A stretch of DNA of 64,000 bases from JAZGGS01 sp963764825 (GCA_963764825.1 CAVXUA010000016.1:186001-250000), one strand, 5' to 3'. Positions 51,712 through 61,280 are shown, counted from the stretch's first letter. Numbers and translations: made by a program. Notes: a model not told the origin generated them from the sequence alone.

Positions 51712-54089
51712 CTAATAGTTCATATGTTCAGTTCGTTTAATTATCTCTTCTTGGAGTTCTGGAGTGAGATCAACAAAATAATCGCTGTATCCCGCAACGC
51801 GTACAATTAAATCTCTATAATTTTCGGGATGCTCTTGTGCTTCTCGTAATGTTTCCGCATCAACTACATTAAACTGTATATGATGTCCATCCATTTTAAA
51901 GTAAGATCGAATTAATGAAACGATTTTATCAATAGAATCCTCATCATCAAATATCTGCGGTGTGAATTTTTGATTTAATAAAGTTCCACCTGTTCTTAGG
52001 TGATCAATCTTTGCAGCAGATTTTAACACAGCTAGTTGGTCCGTTTACATCGGCTCCCTGTACAGGGGAGATACCTTCAGAAATAGGAAGATTTGCTAAG
52101 CCTGCCATCAGGAGTTGCACCAATTTACTTCCGAAATAAACATGGCTTGTTGTTGGCAAAAGATTGATTCTGAAAATATCCACCTTTCGTATTTGGTCTT
52201 CCATCAACTGATTCGAAAATAAGCTTCAAAGATATCTTTTAATATATTATCAGCATAATCATTATCATTGCCATATTTTGGAGTTTCATTTAATACAATG
52301 TTTCTCTAAACTTTTCAGTTCCACCAAAATTATTTTTTAACGATTCCAGCATTTCGAGTCATTGTAAATTTCTTTTCATCAAACACATTATACTTAATTG
52401 ATGTTAAAGAATCGGTTATAGTTCCAATCCCAACACCCTGGATGTAAGATGTATTATAACGTGCGCCGCCATCATTATAATCTTTACCGTTTGTAATGCA
52501 GTCATCAATTAGAACAGACATAAACGGGGCAGGGAGGTATTCGAGCATAAAGCCTTTCAATTATCAAGTTACCTTTTATTTTAATATCAATAAAATGATT
52601 TAATTGTTTTTTATATGCTTCGAAAAAATTCTTCATAAGTTTGAAATACTTGCAGGATCACCGTGTTTGTAATTCCAATTTTCTTATCTGGTTTTGGATC
52701 AACTCCATTGTGCAAAGTGATTTCCAAAACTTTTAACAAGATTAAAATATCCTGTAAGAATATAACTTTCTTTTCCAAATGCACCGGTTTCGACACATCC
52801 GCTTGCACCGCCGTTACGCGCATCTTCAATTGATTTACCCTGCCTTAGCATTTCCTGAATGATTGCATCAGTATTAAAAATAGATGGTTGACCATAACCG
52901 GTTTTTATAATTTTCAAAGCTCGTTTTATAAATTTATCAGGATTTTTTTTGCTAACCTGCATCATCGAACTTGGCTGTAATAATCTCATCTCTTCAATTA
53001 CATCAAGCAATAAGATAAGTTAACTCATTAACTGCATCTTCACCATTTTCTTTAACACCACCAAGATTTATTAAGGCAAAAATCAGTGTAAGTATTACTT
53101 TCTTTTGCAGTTACTCCAACTTTTGGAGGAGCTGGTTGATTGTTAAATTTAATCCAGAATGATTGAAGAAGTTCTCTTGCTTTTTCTTCTGTTAATAATC
53201 CGCATTCAATATCTCTTTTATAAAAAGGATAAAGATGCTGATCAAGTCTGCCCGGATTAAATGAATCCCAGGTATTTAATTCTGTAATAACTCCAAGATG
53301 AACAAACCAGTAATATTGCAGAGCTTCCCAAAAAGTTTTTGGAGCATTTGCGGGAACTCGTTCGCAAATTCCTGCCATGGTTTCAAGTTCATCTTTTCTT
53401 GATTTATCATTTTCTTCAGAAGATAAATGGTAAAGTAATTTGGAGTAGCGATTTGCAAAATGTATCAGCGCATCAGAGATGATTGCCATCGCTTTTAATT
53501 CTTCTCTTTTACTCAATGCTTCAGTATCATTAAAGAAATCAAGATTATTAATTTCATCTTCAATTTTCATTTATAAAATCAATCATTCCCATTTTATAAA
53601 TCTTATCATCCAGAACTGTATGTCCGGGAGCACGCTGTTCCATAAATTCTGTAAAGATTCCTGCTTCGTACGCATCTTTCCACTCGTTACTCATTTCATT
53701 TAGAATTTTATTGCGAATAGATGTGCCATCCCAAAAAGGAATTATCATTTCCTTCTGAAATGTTTTAATTCTTCATCAACTTTGAAAGGAACTTTTTCTC
53801 GAGAATTAAGAATTTCAAAATCTTCTAAACTGTGGGTGCATAACTCAGGATATGTGGGTGTTGCTTTTGGCGCAGGACCTCTTTCACCTACAATCAATTC
53901 GCCTTCATTAATGCAAAGTACTTTTTTTGAAAGAAGATACTGAAAAGCTTTTGCTCGTGTTACCGGGATAGAATTTTTATTTGGTTCGCTGCTTTTATAA
54001 AACTCTGTAAGGAGTTCCGCCCTTTCCAAGGAAATTGATGCTTCTGCATTTAAACTCTGTTCACGCAACGCTTTAATTCTTTCATTCAT
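51712..54089 (-). CDS. hypD: Glycyl radical enzyme, likely trans-4-hydroxy-L-proline dehydratase
   Basis: About 790 residues, the length of HypD. The start has GGCGGA upstream and lies one base after the activase stop. The N-terminus has LREQSLNAEASISLERAELL. The thiyl-radical loop is GASGCVETGAFGKESYILTG (Cys and catalytic Glu). ISEGISPVQGAD precedes the TGGTLLNQKF block, and the glycyl radical loop RVAGYSDYFVDL is near the C-terminus. HypD converts trans-4-hydroxy-L-proline to 1-pyrroline-5-carboxylate. At least seven frame changes (near 53760, 53570, 53060, 52700, 52570, 52250, 52010) interrupt it. The identification rests on residue patterns and neighbours; another dehydratase of this superfamily is possible. 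Confidence 0.75.
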
Positions 54090-54090
54090 T

Positions 54091-54916
54091 TTATCCGCCG
54101 ATTTTAATTTTCTGTGGAAGAGTTTTGAACTCATCAAATATTTTTTTCATATAACCATTTTCAGGAGGTGTTATATGGGAAAGTTTCCTTTCCTTTTTAA
54201 ATCTTAAATATTTTCCTTCTCCTGCTCTGTGATAAGGAAGTAAATTTATCTCCGAAATATTTTCCAGTTTTATTAAAAAGTTAATTGTTTCAGAAATGTT
54301 TTCCTTTGTGTCAGTGATTCCAGGAACGACAGGAATTCTAATATAAATTTGCTGATTGTTTTCATCAAGCCACTTTAAGTTTTTGTGGATAAGCTCATTC
54401 GATGCACCTGTATATTTCTGATGAAGTTCATTACTCATTATTTTCAAATCAAACAGAAATAGATCTGTATGCGAAGATATTTGTTTAAAAATTCTTGTAG
54501 GTGCATAACCACTTGTATCAACAGTTGTATGAATTTCGTTTTCTTTGCATTTTTCTAAAGCTGCTTTTAGAAAAACAGGTTGCATTGTTGGTTCTCCACC
54601 TGAAAAAGTTACTCCGCCTCCTGATTCTTCATAGAAAATTGCATCCTTTTCAATTTCTTTAAACAATTCTGAAATTATAATTTCTCTTCCAACTTCGTCC
54701 TCGTTTAAAAGAAATGGAATGATTAATATTTGACCTGATATTGCAGCCATCAAATTTTTCCGGAAGAATTTTATGGCTTTCCGGATTATGGCACCACCAG
54801 CAGCGTAATGGGCAACCCTTAAAAAAAATGGTGGTTCTAATGCCAGGTCCATCGTGGATAGCAAAGCGTTTAATATCAAAGATAACTCCACTTGCATTAT
54901 TTTTTACTTTAGTCAA
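54091..54916 (-). CDS. Glycyl radical enzyme activase (radical SAM)
   Basis: About 270 residues. It generates the glycyl radical on its partner by hydrogen abstraction with SAM. The segment HDGPGIRTTIFFKGCPLRCW, then WCHNPES, contains the C-x3-C-x2-C cluster motif; SGGGVTFSGGEPTMQP and DTSGYAP are the SAM-binding blocks. A frame change near 54700 splits it. Between WCHNPES and FYEESGGG only one further Cys is visible, so the ferredoxin-like insert with two extra clusters common in dehydratase activases seems to be missing. A TTG start with GGAAGAA upstream is used. It is one base upstream of the hypD start. Confidence 0.85.
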
Positions 54917-55047
54917 TCATTCTTCCATTATTAGTTTAATTTCAATAACAAAGCTATTAAATTTTCTACTTAGCAAAAATGAATAAACAAAAAATTACAA
55001 AATATCATATTGCTTATATTTCATAACAACATTTAAGGAATTTATTA

Positions 55048-55629
55048 GTGAAATATCAAGAAACTGGAAGATTTGGTAGAATTACAAAGTCCCTTAGGCG
55101 TAACGGATTTGAGAATAAAATGGCTAAGATTTTATCAGATTCTTCTAATTTTTCAACTCTGAAGAGTAAAGAACAAACTAAATATGTTGAAACAGTATTA
55201 TCGAGAATGGAAGAAGAAATAGGAACTGAAAATACAAAACAAGTTTTGTTTGAATGTGGTGCAAAGTGTTGTGGGAAATCATGGGTTAAATTTGCTCAAA
55301 CGATATTTAATAATTCAAATTCAGTAGAAAACTTTTTTGATAATTTGAATAGAGAAGAGAAAAAGTACAATACATACATTTCCTATAATGAAGATGAAAA
55401 TAATATTGAAGTAAAGAGAACAAAGTGCATCTGTGGGCTAATAAATAAAGGCGAGATATTTTCCAATAACAGTCTGTTTTGTTTTTGCAGTAACGGTCAT
55501 ATGTGGGAATTTTTTAACTCAATATTTTCAGTTGATAAAATAAGTTTCGAACAATCAATATTTTCTGGCGCAGATGTTTGTAGTTGGAATATTAAATTAA
55601 AAAATAATAATCCAGATGAAATGATATAG
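55048..55629 (+). CDS. Cys-rich protein, unrecognised
   Basis: 193 residues, in frame, starting at GTG with AAGGAA seven bases upstream. Conserved-looking clusters are ECGAKCCGKSWVKFAQTIF, KRTKCICGLI, LFCFCSNGHMWEFF and SGADVCSWNIKL, about ten Cys plus one His that could bind a metal or cluster. No membrane or signal segment is seen. It is divergent from the activase gene across a gap of about 130 bases, so the two may share regulation. A bidirectional terminator follows its stop. Confidence 0.6.
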   Translation: MKYQETGRFGRITKSLRRNGFENKMAKILSDSSNFSTLKSKEQTKYVETVLSRMEEEIGTENTKQVLFECGAKCCGKSWVKFAQTIFNNSNSVENFFDNLNREEKKYNTYISYNEDENNIEVKRTKCICGLINKGEIFSNNSLFCFCSNGHMWEFFNSIFSVDKISFEQSIFSGADVCSWNIKLKNNNPDEMI

Positions 55630-55681
55630 TGTTTGCTCTTTCGTCATAGAAATAAGATTTTAATATCTCTTTTAATAAATA

Positions 55682-55714
55682 AAAAAGCCAGTAATTATGA
55701 ATTACTGGCTTTTT
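55682..55714. terminator. Bidirectional terminator between the Cys-rich gene and tRNA-Arg
   Basis: A perfect 15-bp stem, GCCAGTAATT with its A-run pairing to AATTACTGGC with its T-run, around a three-base loop. It can end transcripts of the Cys-rich gene on the plus strand and of the tRNA on the minus strand. Confidence 0.9.
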
Positions 55715-55715
55715 G

Positions 55716-55789
55716 TACACCCGGAAGGATTCGAACCCTCAGCCTTCTGATCCGTAGTCAGACACTCTATCCAGTTGAGCTACGGGTGC
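55716..55789 (-). tRNA. tRNA-Arg (anticodon ACG)
   Basis: A 74-base cloverleaf. The acceptor arms GCACCCG / CGGGTGT, the D-arm GCTC-AACTGGATA-GAGT, the anticodon arm TCTGA-CTACGGA-TCAGA and the T-arm with TTCGAAT are all present. The loop gives anticodon ACG, which requires inosine formation by TadA (30075-30548) to read CGC and CGA. The CCA end is not encoded. Confidence 0.95.
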
Positions 55790-55926
55790 ATATTAACGCT
55801 GCAAATATAATATTTAAGCCTTCATTTTACAATTCTAAATATTTTAGACGAAGTTGAAAACAGAACTTGGAGTGCTGAAGACAAAACCTATTGATATTAG
55901 AGTAAGCCCATTTTTTTTCCTATTTT

Positions 55927-55964
55927 TGAGCCGGAGGCTCATCAGTCTTTAGCTGAAACGAGCC
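55927..55964 (+). promoter_or_regulatory. Possible alternative-pairing leader of dapA
   Basis: TGAGCC-GGA-GGCTCA forms a 6-bp hairpin at 55927-55941. The same GGCTC (55936-55940) can instead pair with GAGCC at 55960-55964, enclosing an inner CAG / CTG stem. The two structures exclude each other, as in an attenuator. It ends 25 bases before the dapA start. No known lysine riboswitch consensus is visible, and a repeat element is an alternative. Confidence 0.35.
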
Positions 55965-55988
55965 ATATTAATAAATAAAGGGTAAGAA

Positions 55989-56873
55989 ATGTTCAAAGGT
56001 GTAGGTACGGCTTTAATTACGCCATTTAAAAATGATCTGTCTGTTGATTTTGATTCAATTAAGAAAATTGTCCGGAATCAATTAGATAATAAAATTGATG
56101 CGCTTATAGTTCTTGGTACAACTGGCGAATCGCCGGTAATAAATTATGATGAAAGAAGGAAAATAATTTCTGCAGTTGTTGAAGAAGCAACCGGCAAAGT
56201 TCCCGTTATAATTGGTACAGGTTCAAACGATACAAAAAAAGTTGTTGAAAATAATAAACAGGCAGAAGACCTTAAAGCTGATGGACTATTGATCGTAAAT
56301 CCTTATTATAATAAAGGTACGCAGGAAAGTTTGTTCGAGCATTATAAATTCATTTCGGAAAAAGCTAACCTGCCTATAATTCTTTATAACGTTCCTTCCA
56401 GAACAGGAATGAACATTCTGCCGGAAACTGTTATTAAAATTCATAACGAATGTAAAAATGTTGTTGCAGTAAAGGAAGCAAGCGGAGATATTTCACAAAT
56501 TGCAAAGCTTATCTCGATAAAACCTGATACTTTATCCGTACTATCAGGAAATGATGATCAGACACTTGCAATTATGGCTTTAGGTGGGGATGGTGTAATT
56601 TCAGTATTTTCAAATCCTTATCCAGCTGAGATGAAACAGGTTGCAGATTCTGTGCTAAATAAAAAACTTCCAACGGCTCAAAAATATAGCAATAAATATT
56701 TAAGTATGATGAATGCATTGTTTGTTGAAACAAGTCCTGCTCCGGTTAAATATGTTATGGCTAAACTCGGATTTTGTGAAAACAAACTAAGGCTTCCGCT
56801 TATTAAAACTTCGCAGCGGGCAGAAGCGTTGCTTGATGTTGAAATTGATAAAATGAAAATTTCGCGAGGATGA
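55989..56873 (+). CDS. dapA: 4-hydroxy-tetrahydrodipicolinate synthase
   Basis: Condenses pyruvate with aspartate semialdehyde in lysine/diaminopimelate synthesis. LGTTGESPVINYDERRKII, the catalytic-triad Tyr in ILYNVPSRTGMNI, and the Schiff-base Lys in VVAVKEASGD are as expected. It is full length at 294 residues and in frame. dapB follows after one base. The cluster identifies it as the biosynthetic enzyme, in contrast to the DapA-family gene at 43562. Confidence 0.95.
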   Translation: MFKGVGTALITPFKNDLSVDFDSIKKIVRNQLDNKIDALIVLGTTGESPVINYDERRKIISAVVEEATGKVPVIIGTGSNDTKKVVENNKQAEDLKADGLLIVNPYYNKGTQESLFEHYKFISEKANLPIILYNVPSRTGMNILPETVIKIHNECKNVVAVKEASGDISQIAKLISIKPDTLSVLSGNDDQTLAIMALGGDGVISVFSNPYPAEMKQVADSVLNKKLPTAQKYSNKYLSMMNALFVETSPAPVKYVMAKLGFCENKLRLPLIKTSQRAEALLDVEIDKMKISRG

Positions 56874-56874
56874 T

Positions 56875-57525
56875 ATGAAGTACGGTTTAATTGGCGCAAC
56901 AGGAAGATTGGGAAAAGAAGTAGTAAATGTTTTTGCAGATCAAGATCACGAGCTTGTGTTTGCTTATGATTTAACCGGCGTGTGGATTCAAAAGGATCCG
57001 GAAATTATTATTGATGCCTCATTGCCGGAAGTATTTAATGATAGCATTAAATTTGTTAATCAGTTTAAAGTTCCATTAATAATTGCCACCACGGGATTAA
57101 CTGATGCTAACCTAAAAGAGCTGAAGAAACTATCCGAAACTTACCCAGTTGTACAAAGTTATAACTTCTCAGTTGGAATACAGGTTCTACTTCAACTTAC
57201 TAAACTGGCTAGCGAAAAGCTGCCTGACTGGGATGTTGAAATTTCTGAAACTCATCACCGTTTTAAAAAAGATAAACCATCCGGCACAGCAAAGATGATG
57301 CAGGAAATATTTAAAGATAAAAAAGTGAACACATCTTCATTTAGGTTAGGCAACGTTCCAGGAGATCATTCAATTAGCTTTGCGGGATTGGGAGAAGTTA
57401 TTTCAATTGAGCACCGTGCAACTTCCCGCAGAACTTTTGCGGAAGGGATTCTGAAATCTGCAGAGTTTGCTATGAAAAAAGAAAATGGTTTTTATACTTT
57501 TACAGACGTAGTTTTTGAAAAATAA
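56875..57525 (+). CDS. dapB: 4-hydroxy-tetrahydrodipicolinate reductase
   Basis: NAD(P)H reductase of the diaminopimelate pathway. At 216 residues it is shorter than the E. coli enzyme of about 270. The nucleotide-binding start MKYGLIGATGRLGKEV, the catalytic EISETHHRFKKDKPSGTAKM block and HRATSRRTFAEGIL are conserved. The shortening falls in the N-terminal domain, between the Rossmann start and the DASLPEVF strand. The frame is intact. Confidence 0.93.
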   Translation: MKYGLIGATGRLGKEVVNVFADQDHELVFAYDLTGVWIQKDPEIIIDASLPEVFNDSIKFVNQFKVPLIIATTGLTDANLKELKKLSETYPVVQSYNFSVGIQVLLQLTKLASEKLPDWDVEISETHHRFKKDKPSGTAKMMQEIFKDKKVNTSSFRLGNVPGDHSISFAGLGEVISIEHRATSRRTFAEGILKSAEFAMKKENGFYTFTDVVFEK

Positions 57526-57533
57526 AAACAAAT

Positions 57534-57623
57534 TGTCATTCTGAGCGACCTTCCTGCCGGCAGGCAGGAGCGAAGAATCTTTTGAATAAGATTCTTCAGT
57601 CGTTTCACTTCTTCAGAATGACA
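57534..57623. repeat. TGTCATTCTGA palindromic repeat
   Basis: Terminal arms TGTCATTCTGA and TCAGAATGACA are perfect 11-bp inverted repeats. Inside lie a CCTGCCGGCAGG palindrome and a second perfect pair GAAGAATCTT / AAGATTCTTC. The 90-base unit fills the dapB-dapH gap. Similar elements recur in genomes of this group (from memory); only one copy is seen here. Confidence 0.75.
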
Positions 57624-57656
57624 TAATAAATTTATTCGAAATTTTAGGTTTATAAA

Positions 57657-58356
57657 ATGGATTCTTACGAAGTAATTAAAAAAATATCTGAATCAAAAAA
57701 GAAAACTCCTGCAAAAGTTTATCTTCAGGGAGATCTGGATAAAATTGATTTTAGCAATTATGATTTTTACGGTTCACCTGTTTCCGGAATTATGTTTGTT
57801 GAATATTATCAACTTGAAAGTTTTATCAAGAAGAATGAAAAGCATATTGCAAAATATCGGATTGAAGTTGACCGACGCAACTCTGCAATTCCTATGGCTG
57901 ATCTTACAAAATACAATTGCAGGATTGAACCGGGAGCAATCATAAGAGATATGGTTGAGATTGGTGATAACTGTGTAATCATGATGGGCGCCGTTGTTAA
58001 TATCGGTGCAGTAATTGGTGAAAAAACAATGCTGGATATGAACGTAGTAGTTGGAGGAAGAGCAATTGTTGGAAGCAATTGTCATATTGGCGCAGGAACA
58101 GTTTTAGCAGGTGTTATAGAGCCTCCAAGTGCTGATCCTGTAATAATTGAAGATGATGTAATGATTGGTGCAAACGTAGTTATCCTTGAAGGAATTAAGG
58201 TAGGGAAAGGAGCTGTAATTGCGGCCGGTTCTGTAGTTATAAAAGATGTTGAACCCTATATCGGTTATGGTTGGTGTTCCGGCAAAATTATTAAAGAAAG
58301 TTGATGATAAAACAAAAAGTAAAACTCAATTGATGGAAGAACTACGAAAGCTATAA
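57657..58356 (+). CDS. dapH: Tetrahydrodipicolinate N-acetyltransferase
   Basis: Left-handed beta-helix acyltransferase of lysine synthesis. About eight hexapeptide repeats are visible (CRIEPGAIIRDMVEIGDN, AVIGEKTMLDMNVVVGG, NCHIGAGTVLAGVIEPPSA), with the GAGTVLAGVIEPPS block typical of the acetyl-using DapH. The ORF as sequenced ends at 58304, but a one-base correction near 58265 gives the usual ending GVPAKLLKKVDDKTK up to a stop at 58356, which overlaps the lysC start by one base. This junction supports the correction. Confidence 0.88.
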
Positions 58357-59551
58357 TGAGGGTTATCGTACAAAAATATGGCGGCACAAGTGTTTCTGAT
58401 GTTGATAAGCTGAAGAAGATTGCTGAAATGATTTCAGCAGTAAAAAAACAAGGATACGATGTTGTCGCTGTGGTTTCTGCTATGGGAAAAACAACCAACT
58501 CACTTATTGAAATGGCAAAAAGTATTTCATCTAATCCGCCGCGCAGGGAAATGGATATGCTGCTTAGTACAGGAGAACGAACAACAATGGCGCTTCTTTG
58601 TATGGCACTCAGCGATTTGGGAGTTGAAGCAATTTCACTTACCGGATCGCAGGCAGGAATAATTACAAACGACAGACACAACGATGCAAAGGTTATTGAG
58701 GTTAGACCTGTTCGTGTGCAGGATGAACTTGAAAAAGGTAAAGTGGTTGTTATTGGTGGATTTCAGGGAGTGAGTTACAAACGTGATATAACTACTTTGG
58801 GAAGGGGAGGATCTGATACTTCCGCTGTTGCGCTTGCTGCAGCTTTAAGTGCGGAACGATGTGAAATTTATTCTGATGTGGATGGAGTCTATACAAGCGA
58901 TCCGAATATTGTAAAAGATGCAAAACACCTTCCCGAAATTTCTTACCAGCAAATACAGGAAATGGCAGAAGCGGGAGCAAAAGTTTTAAATGCACAAGCT
59001 GTTCAGTTTGCAAAGGAAGCAAAGATAGCTTTATATGCAAGAAGTACATTCAATCCTGGAAAAGAAACAATCATAAAAGAAGTTTCTATAAAGGAATTAG
59101 CAGGATGTACTTGCGGTTGTTTATGAGAAAGAGATAATACGCATTTTTGTAAATAATCCTGGCAAAATTGAGTGGGTAATAAATTATTTTGAAGAGACAT
59201 CAAATTCCGATTAAAGAATTTCAATTTTCCGGGTTAGGTAAAGGTTCCGGGTACAAGTGTTCCTTTATTACTTCAATTAGTAATGTTCACGATTGGGAAA
59301 AAATTAAAGCAACTCTTGAAAATAAACTGAGACATGAAATTTATATAAATGAAAATCTTGGTACTCTTTCGATAATTGGGGAAGGATTTAATAGAAATAG
59401 TAATGTACTGAAAGAAACTCTTAATCTTTTAGGTGAAAAAGATATTGAATTATTTGGTGTTGGTACAACATCTTTTAGAATATCAATTCTTGTTGAAAGA
59501 GATTTGCTTGATAAAGCTGTAAAAGTTTGTCATCAACATTGGATTGGTTAA
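58356..59551 (+). CDS. lysC: Aspartate kinase
   Basis: Phosphorylates aspartate, the first step to lysine, threonine and methionine. VQKYGGTSVSDVDKLKKIAE, the TTLGRGGSDTSAVALAAAL motif and ALLCMALSDLG identify the kinase domain. Two ACT domains follow; the C-terminal part starts FSGLGKGSGYKCSF and ends VKVCHQHWIG. Frame changes near 59108 and 59205 divide the C-terminal half. Length is about 400 residues, the monofunctional form, presumably feedback-regulated by lysine through ACT domains. Confidence 0.93.
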
Positions 59552-59580
59552 ATAATTTTATTTTAAATCCTTACCGATTC

Positions 59581-61113
59581 CTATTTTAGCAAAACCATCT
59601 TCTTAACTTCAGAATAAGAATCAGTTATTAACTTATAAAAATATACTCCACTCGTCTGGTTTGTTGCATCCCACTGGAATGAATAGCTTCCGGCAGATAA
59701 ATTTTCATTCACTAATTCAGCAACTTCCTGTCCGATAACATTAATTATTTTAAGTGATACATTTCCTCCAACTGGAATTGAAAATGATATTATAGTTGTT
59801 GGATTAAATGGATTAGGATAATTCTGTTCCAACTCAAAATTACCTGGTAAACTTGTTTGATTTTCTTCAACATCCGAAATTAGTTCACCACGCACAAGAC
59901 GGACAAAATTATAGATGCGAATAACATCACCCTGTGGACCAAATCCGTGAGGGAAATTATTTGGATTACCTTGTTTTGGATCGCTGCGCTGAGCGCCTGC
60001 ACCGTGCACATCCATTAAAATATAGTTTCCGGATCCAGGTGGAGTTTCCATAAACCCAAGCGCTTCACCAAAGGCTACATACACAGCTTTAGTAAATTGA
60101 TGATCAGGGGGACCATCGGCATGTGTAGTGCTTGCCCAGTAGAATGGGTAGTTAGTATCTCCTCTTTCATCAATAATTGTTGATACTTCAAAAAGCGGAT
60201 CAATTGCTGCAGAATTTGTTGTTTGGAGTGATCTTGTATAATCTACAATACTTTGTAATTCTTTTGCATTGGGTAATCGCCAATCATTAAATCCTAAATA
60301 ATTTTCCTGATTTTTCTGATATACCCAACTTAATGCTTCTTCCCAGTTTAATCCAGCTCCGTTATCAGTTTTGCTCCACATTAATCCATTTGAACTATCG
60401 GTAATAGTCCCATCGTTGTTATCAGTAAAGTTATTCAATCCATAATCAGTATTTCCACGTACCAACCTAAGTTCAAATAATTTATCTGAGCCTCCGGGCA
60501 TAGTCGTTCCATAACCTTTAATTCTTCCGTCTGCAAAATTTACTCCGAATACAGTAAAGTCTCCGTTCATTGTAGTTCCAACATATTCAGTGCTGGAAAC
60601 ATATTGAGCATCAATAAAACGCTCGCCTGAAGTTTCATCACCATATCTGAATTCAAAATAAATTGTATCAATGAAAGGAATTGAACTGACAGCACTAATT
60701 CCGGTTACACCTCTAAAATCAATCAGCGAATACAGTTCTTTAATGCCAGGTAATCTCCAGTCATTAAATCCGTTAAGAGAAAATGTATCTGCAGCAGCTA
60801 ATGCATCATCGTAAGTAAATTTTTCATCAAATAGAAATTGCTGCCAGATCAAACCTGTATTTAAATCTGTAACTGTTCCATTACTATTATTCTGGAAGGA
60901 AAATTGAAGTCCATCATATTGAGCATCTTGTCCGTAGAATGGTTCACCTGGTTGAGGAAAAGAAATTGCCAGGAGAGTATCATAGGTAACATTTTGCCCT
61001 GTGTCCACAATCGGATAGGAATTGCTGTACCCTTGTGGTTGCAATTGCATTGTAGAAATAAATAATAGAATAACGACTAATCCTAAATACTTAACCATTG
61101 GATAAATTTGCAT
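59581..61113 (-). CDS. Secreted DUF1566 protein with type IX sorting domain
   Basis: About 510 residues from the ATG with GAGG five bases upstream; the longer ORF starting at 61143 has no such site. The signal peptide (MVKYLGLVVILLFISTM) precedes two DUF1566/Lcl repeats: GLIWQQFLFDEKFTYDDALA with NDWRLPGIKELYSLIDF, and GLMWSKTDNGAGLNWEEAL with NDWRLPNAKELQSIVDY. The C-terminal domain has LEQNYPNPFNPTTIISFSIP and ends VKKMVLLK. The frame is intact. It is a surface protein of unknown ligand. Confidence 0.85.
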   Translation of the reverse strand: MQIYPMVKYLGLVVILLFISTMQLQPQGYSNSYPIVDTGQNVTYDTLLAISFPQPGEPFYGQDAQYDGLQFSFQNNSNGTVTDLNTGLIWQQFLFDEKFTYDDALAAADTFSLNGFNDWRLPGIKELYSLIDFRGVTGISAVSSIPFIDTIYFEFRYGDETSGERFIDAQYVSSTEYVGTTMNGDFTVFGVNFADGRIKGYGTTMPGGSDKLFELRLVRGNTDYGLNNFTDNNDGTITDSSNGLMWSKTDNGAGLNWEEALSWVYQKNQENYLGFNDWRLPNAKELQSIVDYTRSLQTTNSAAIDPLFEVSTIIDERGDTNYPFYWASTTHADGPPDHQFTKAVYVAFGEALGFMETPPGSGNYILMDVHGAGAQRSDPKQGNPNNFPHGFGPQGDVIRIYNFVRLVRGELISDVEENQTSLPGNFELEQNYPNPFNPTTIISFSIPVGGNVSLKIINVIGQEVAELVNENLSAGSYSFQWDATNQTSGVYFYKLITDSYSEVKKMVLLK

Positions 61114-61280
61114 ATCTGCCTCGATAGAAATAATTAACATCATTTAAATACTTAGACAACTTCAATAAAATAATAGTTTAATCTATTTCTTTTAGATTAA
61201 ATTATTTGCAAAAATTAAACTAAATTAATTTTTAATTTGTTAAATATTTATAAATCATAAATCTTGTTAGACCGAACGTT

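Noticed and set aside
52000..54089. Several small separate proteins in the hypD region
   Set aside because: The fragments join in order into one glycyl radical enzyme with conserved blocks on both sides of each break.
55860..55988. Lysine riboswitch upstream of dapA
   Set aside because: The leader is too short and lacks the conserved lysine riboswitch core.
57774..58085. Antisense ORFs in dapH
   Set aside because: They arise from the repetitive hexapeptide codons of the true gene and resemble no protein.
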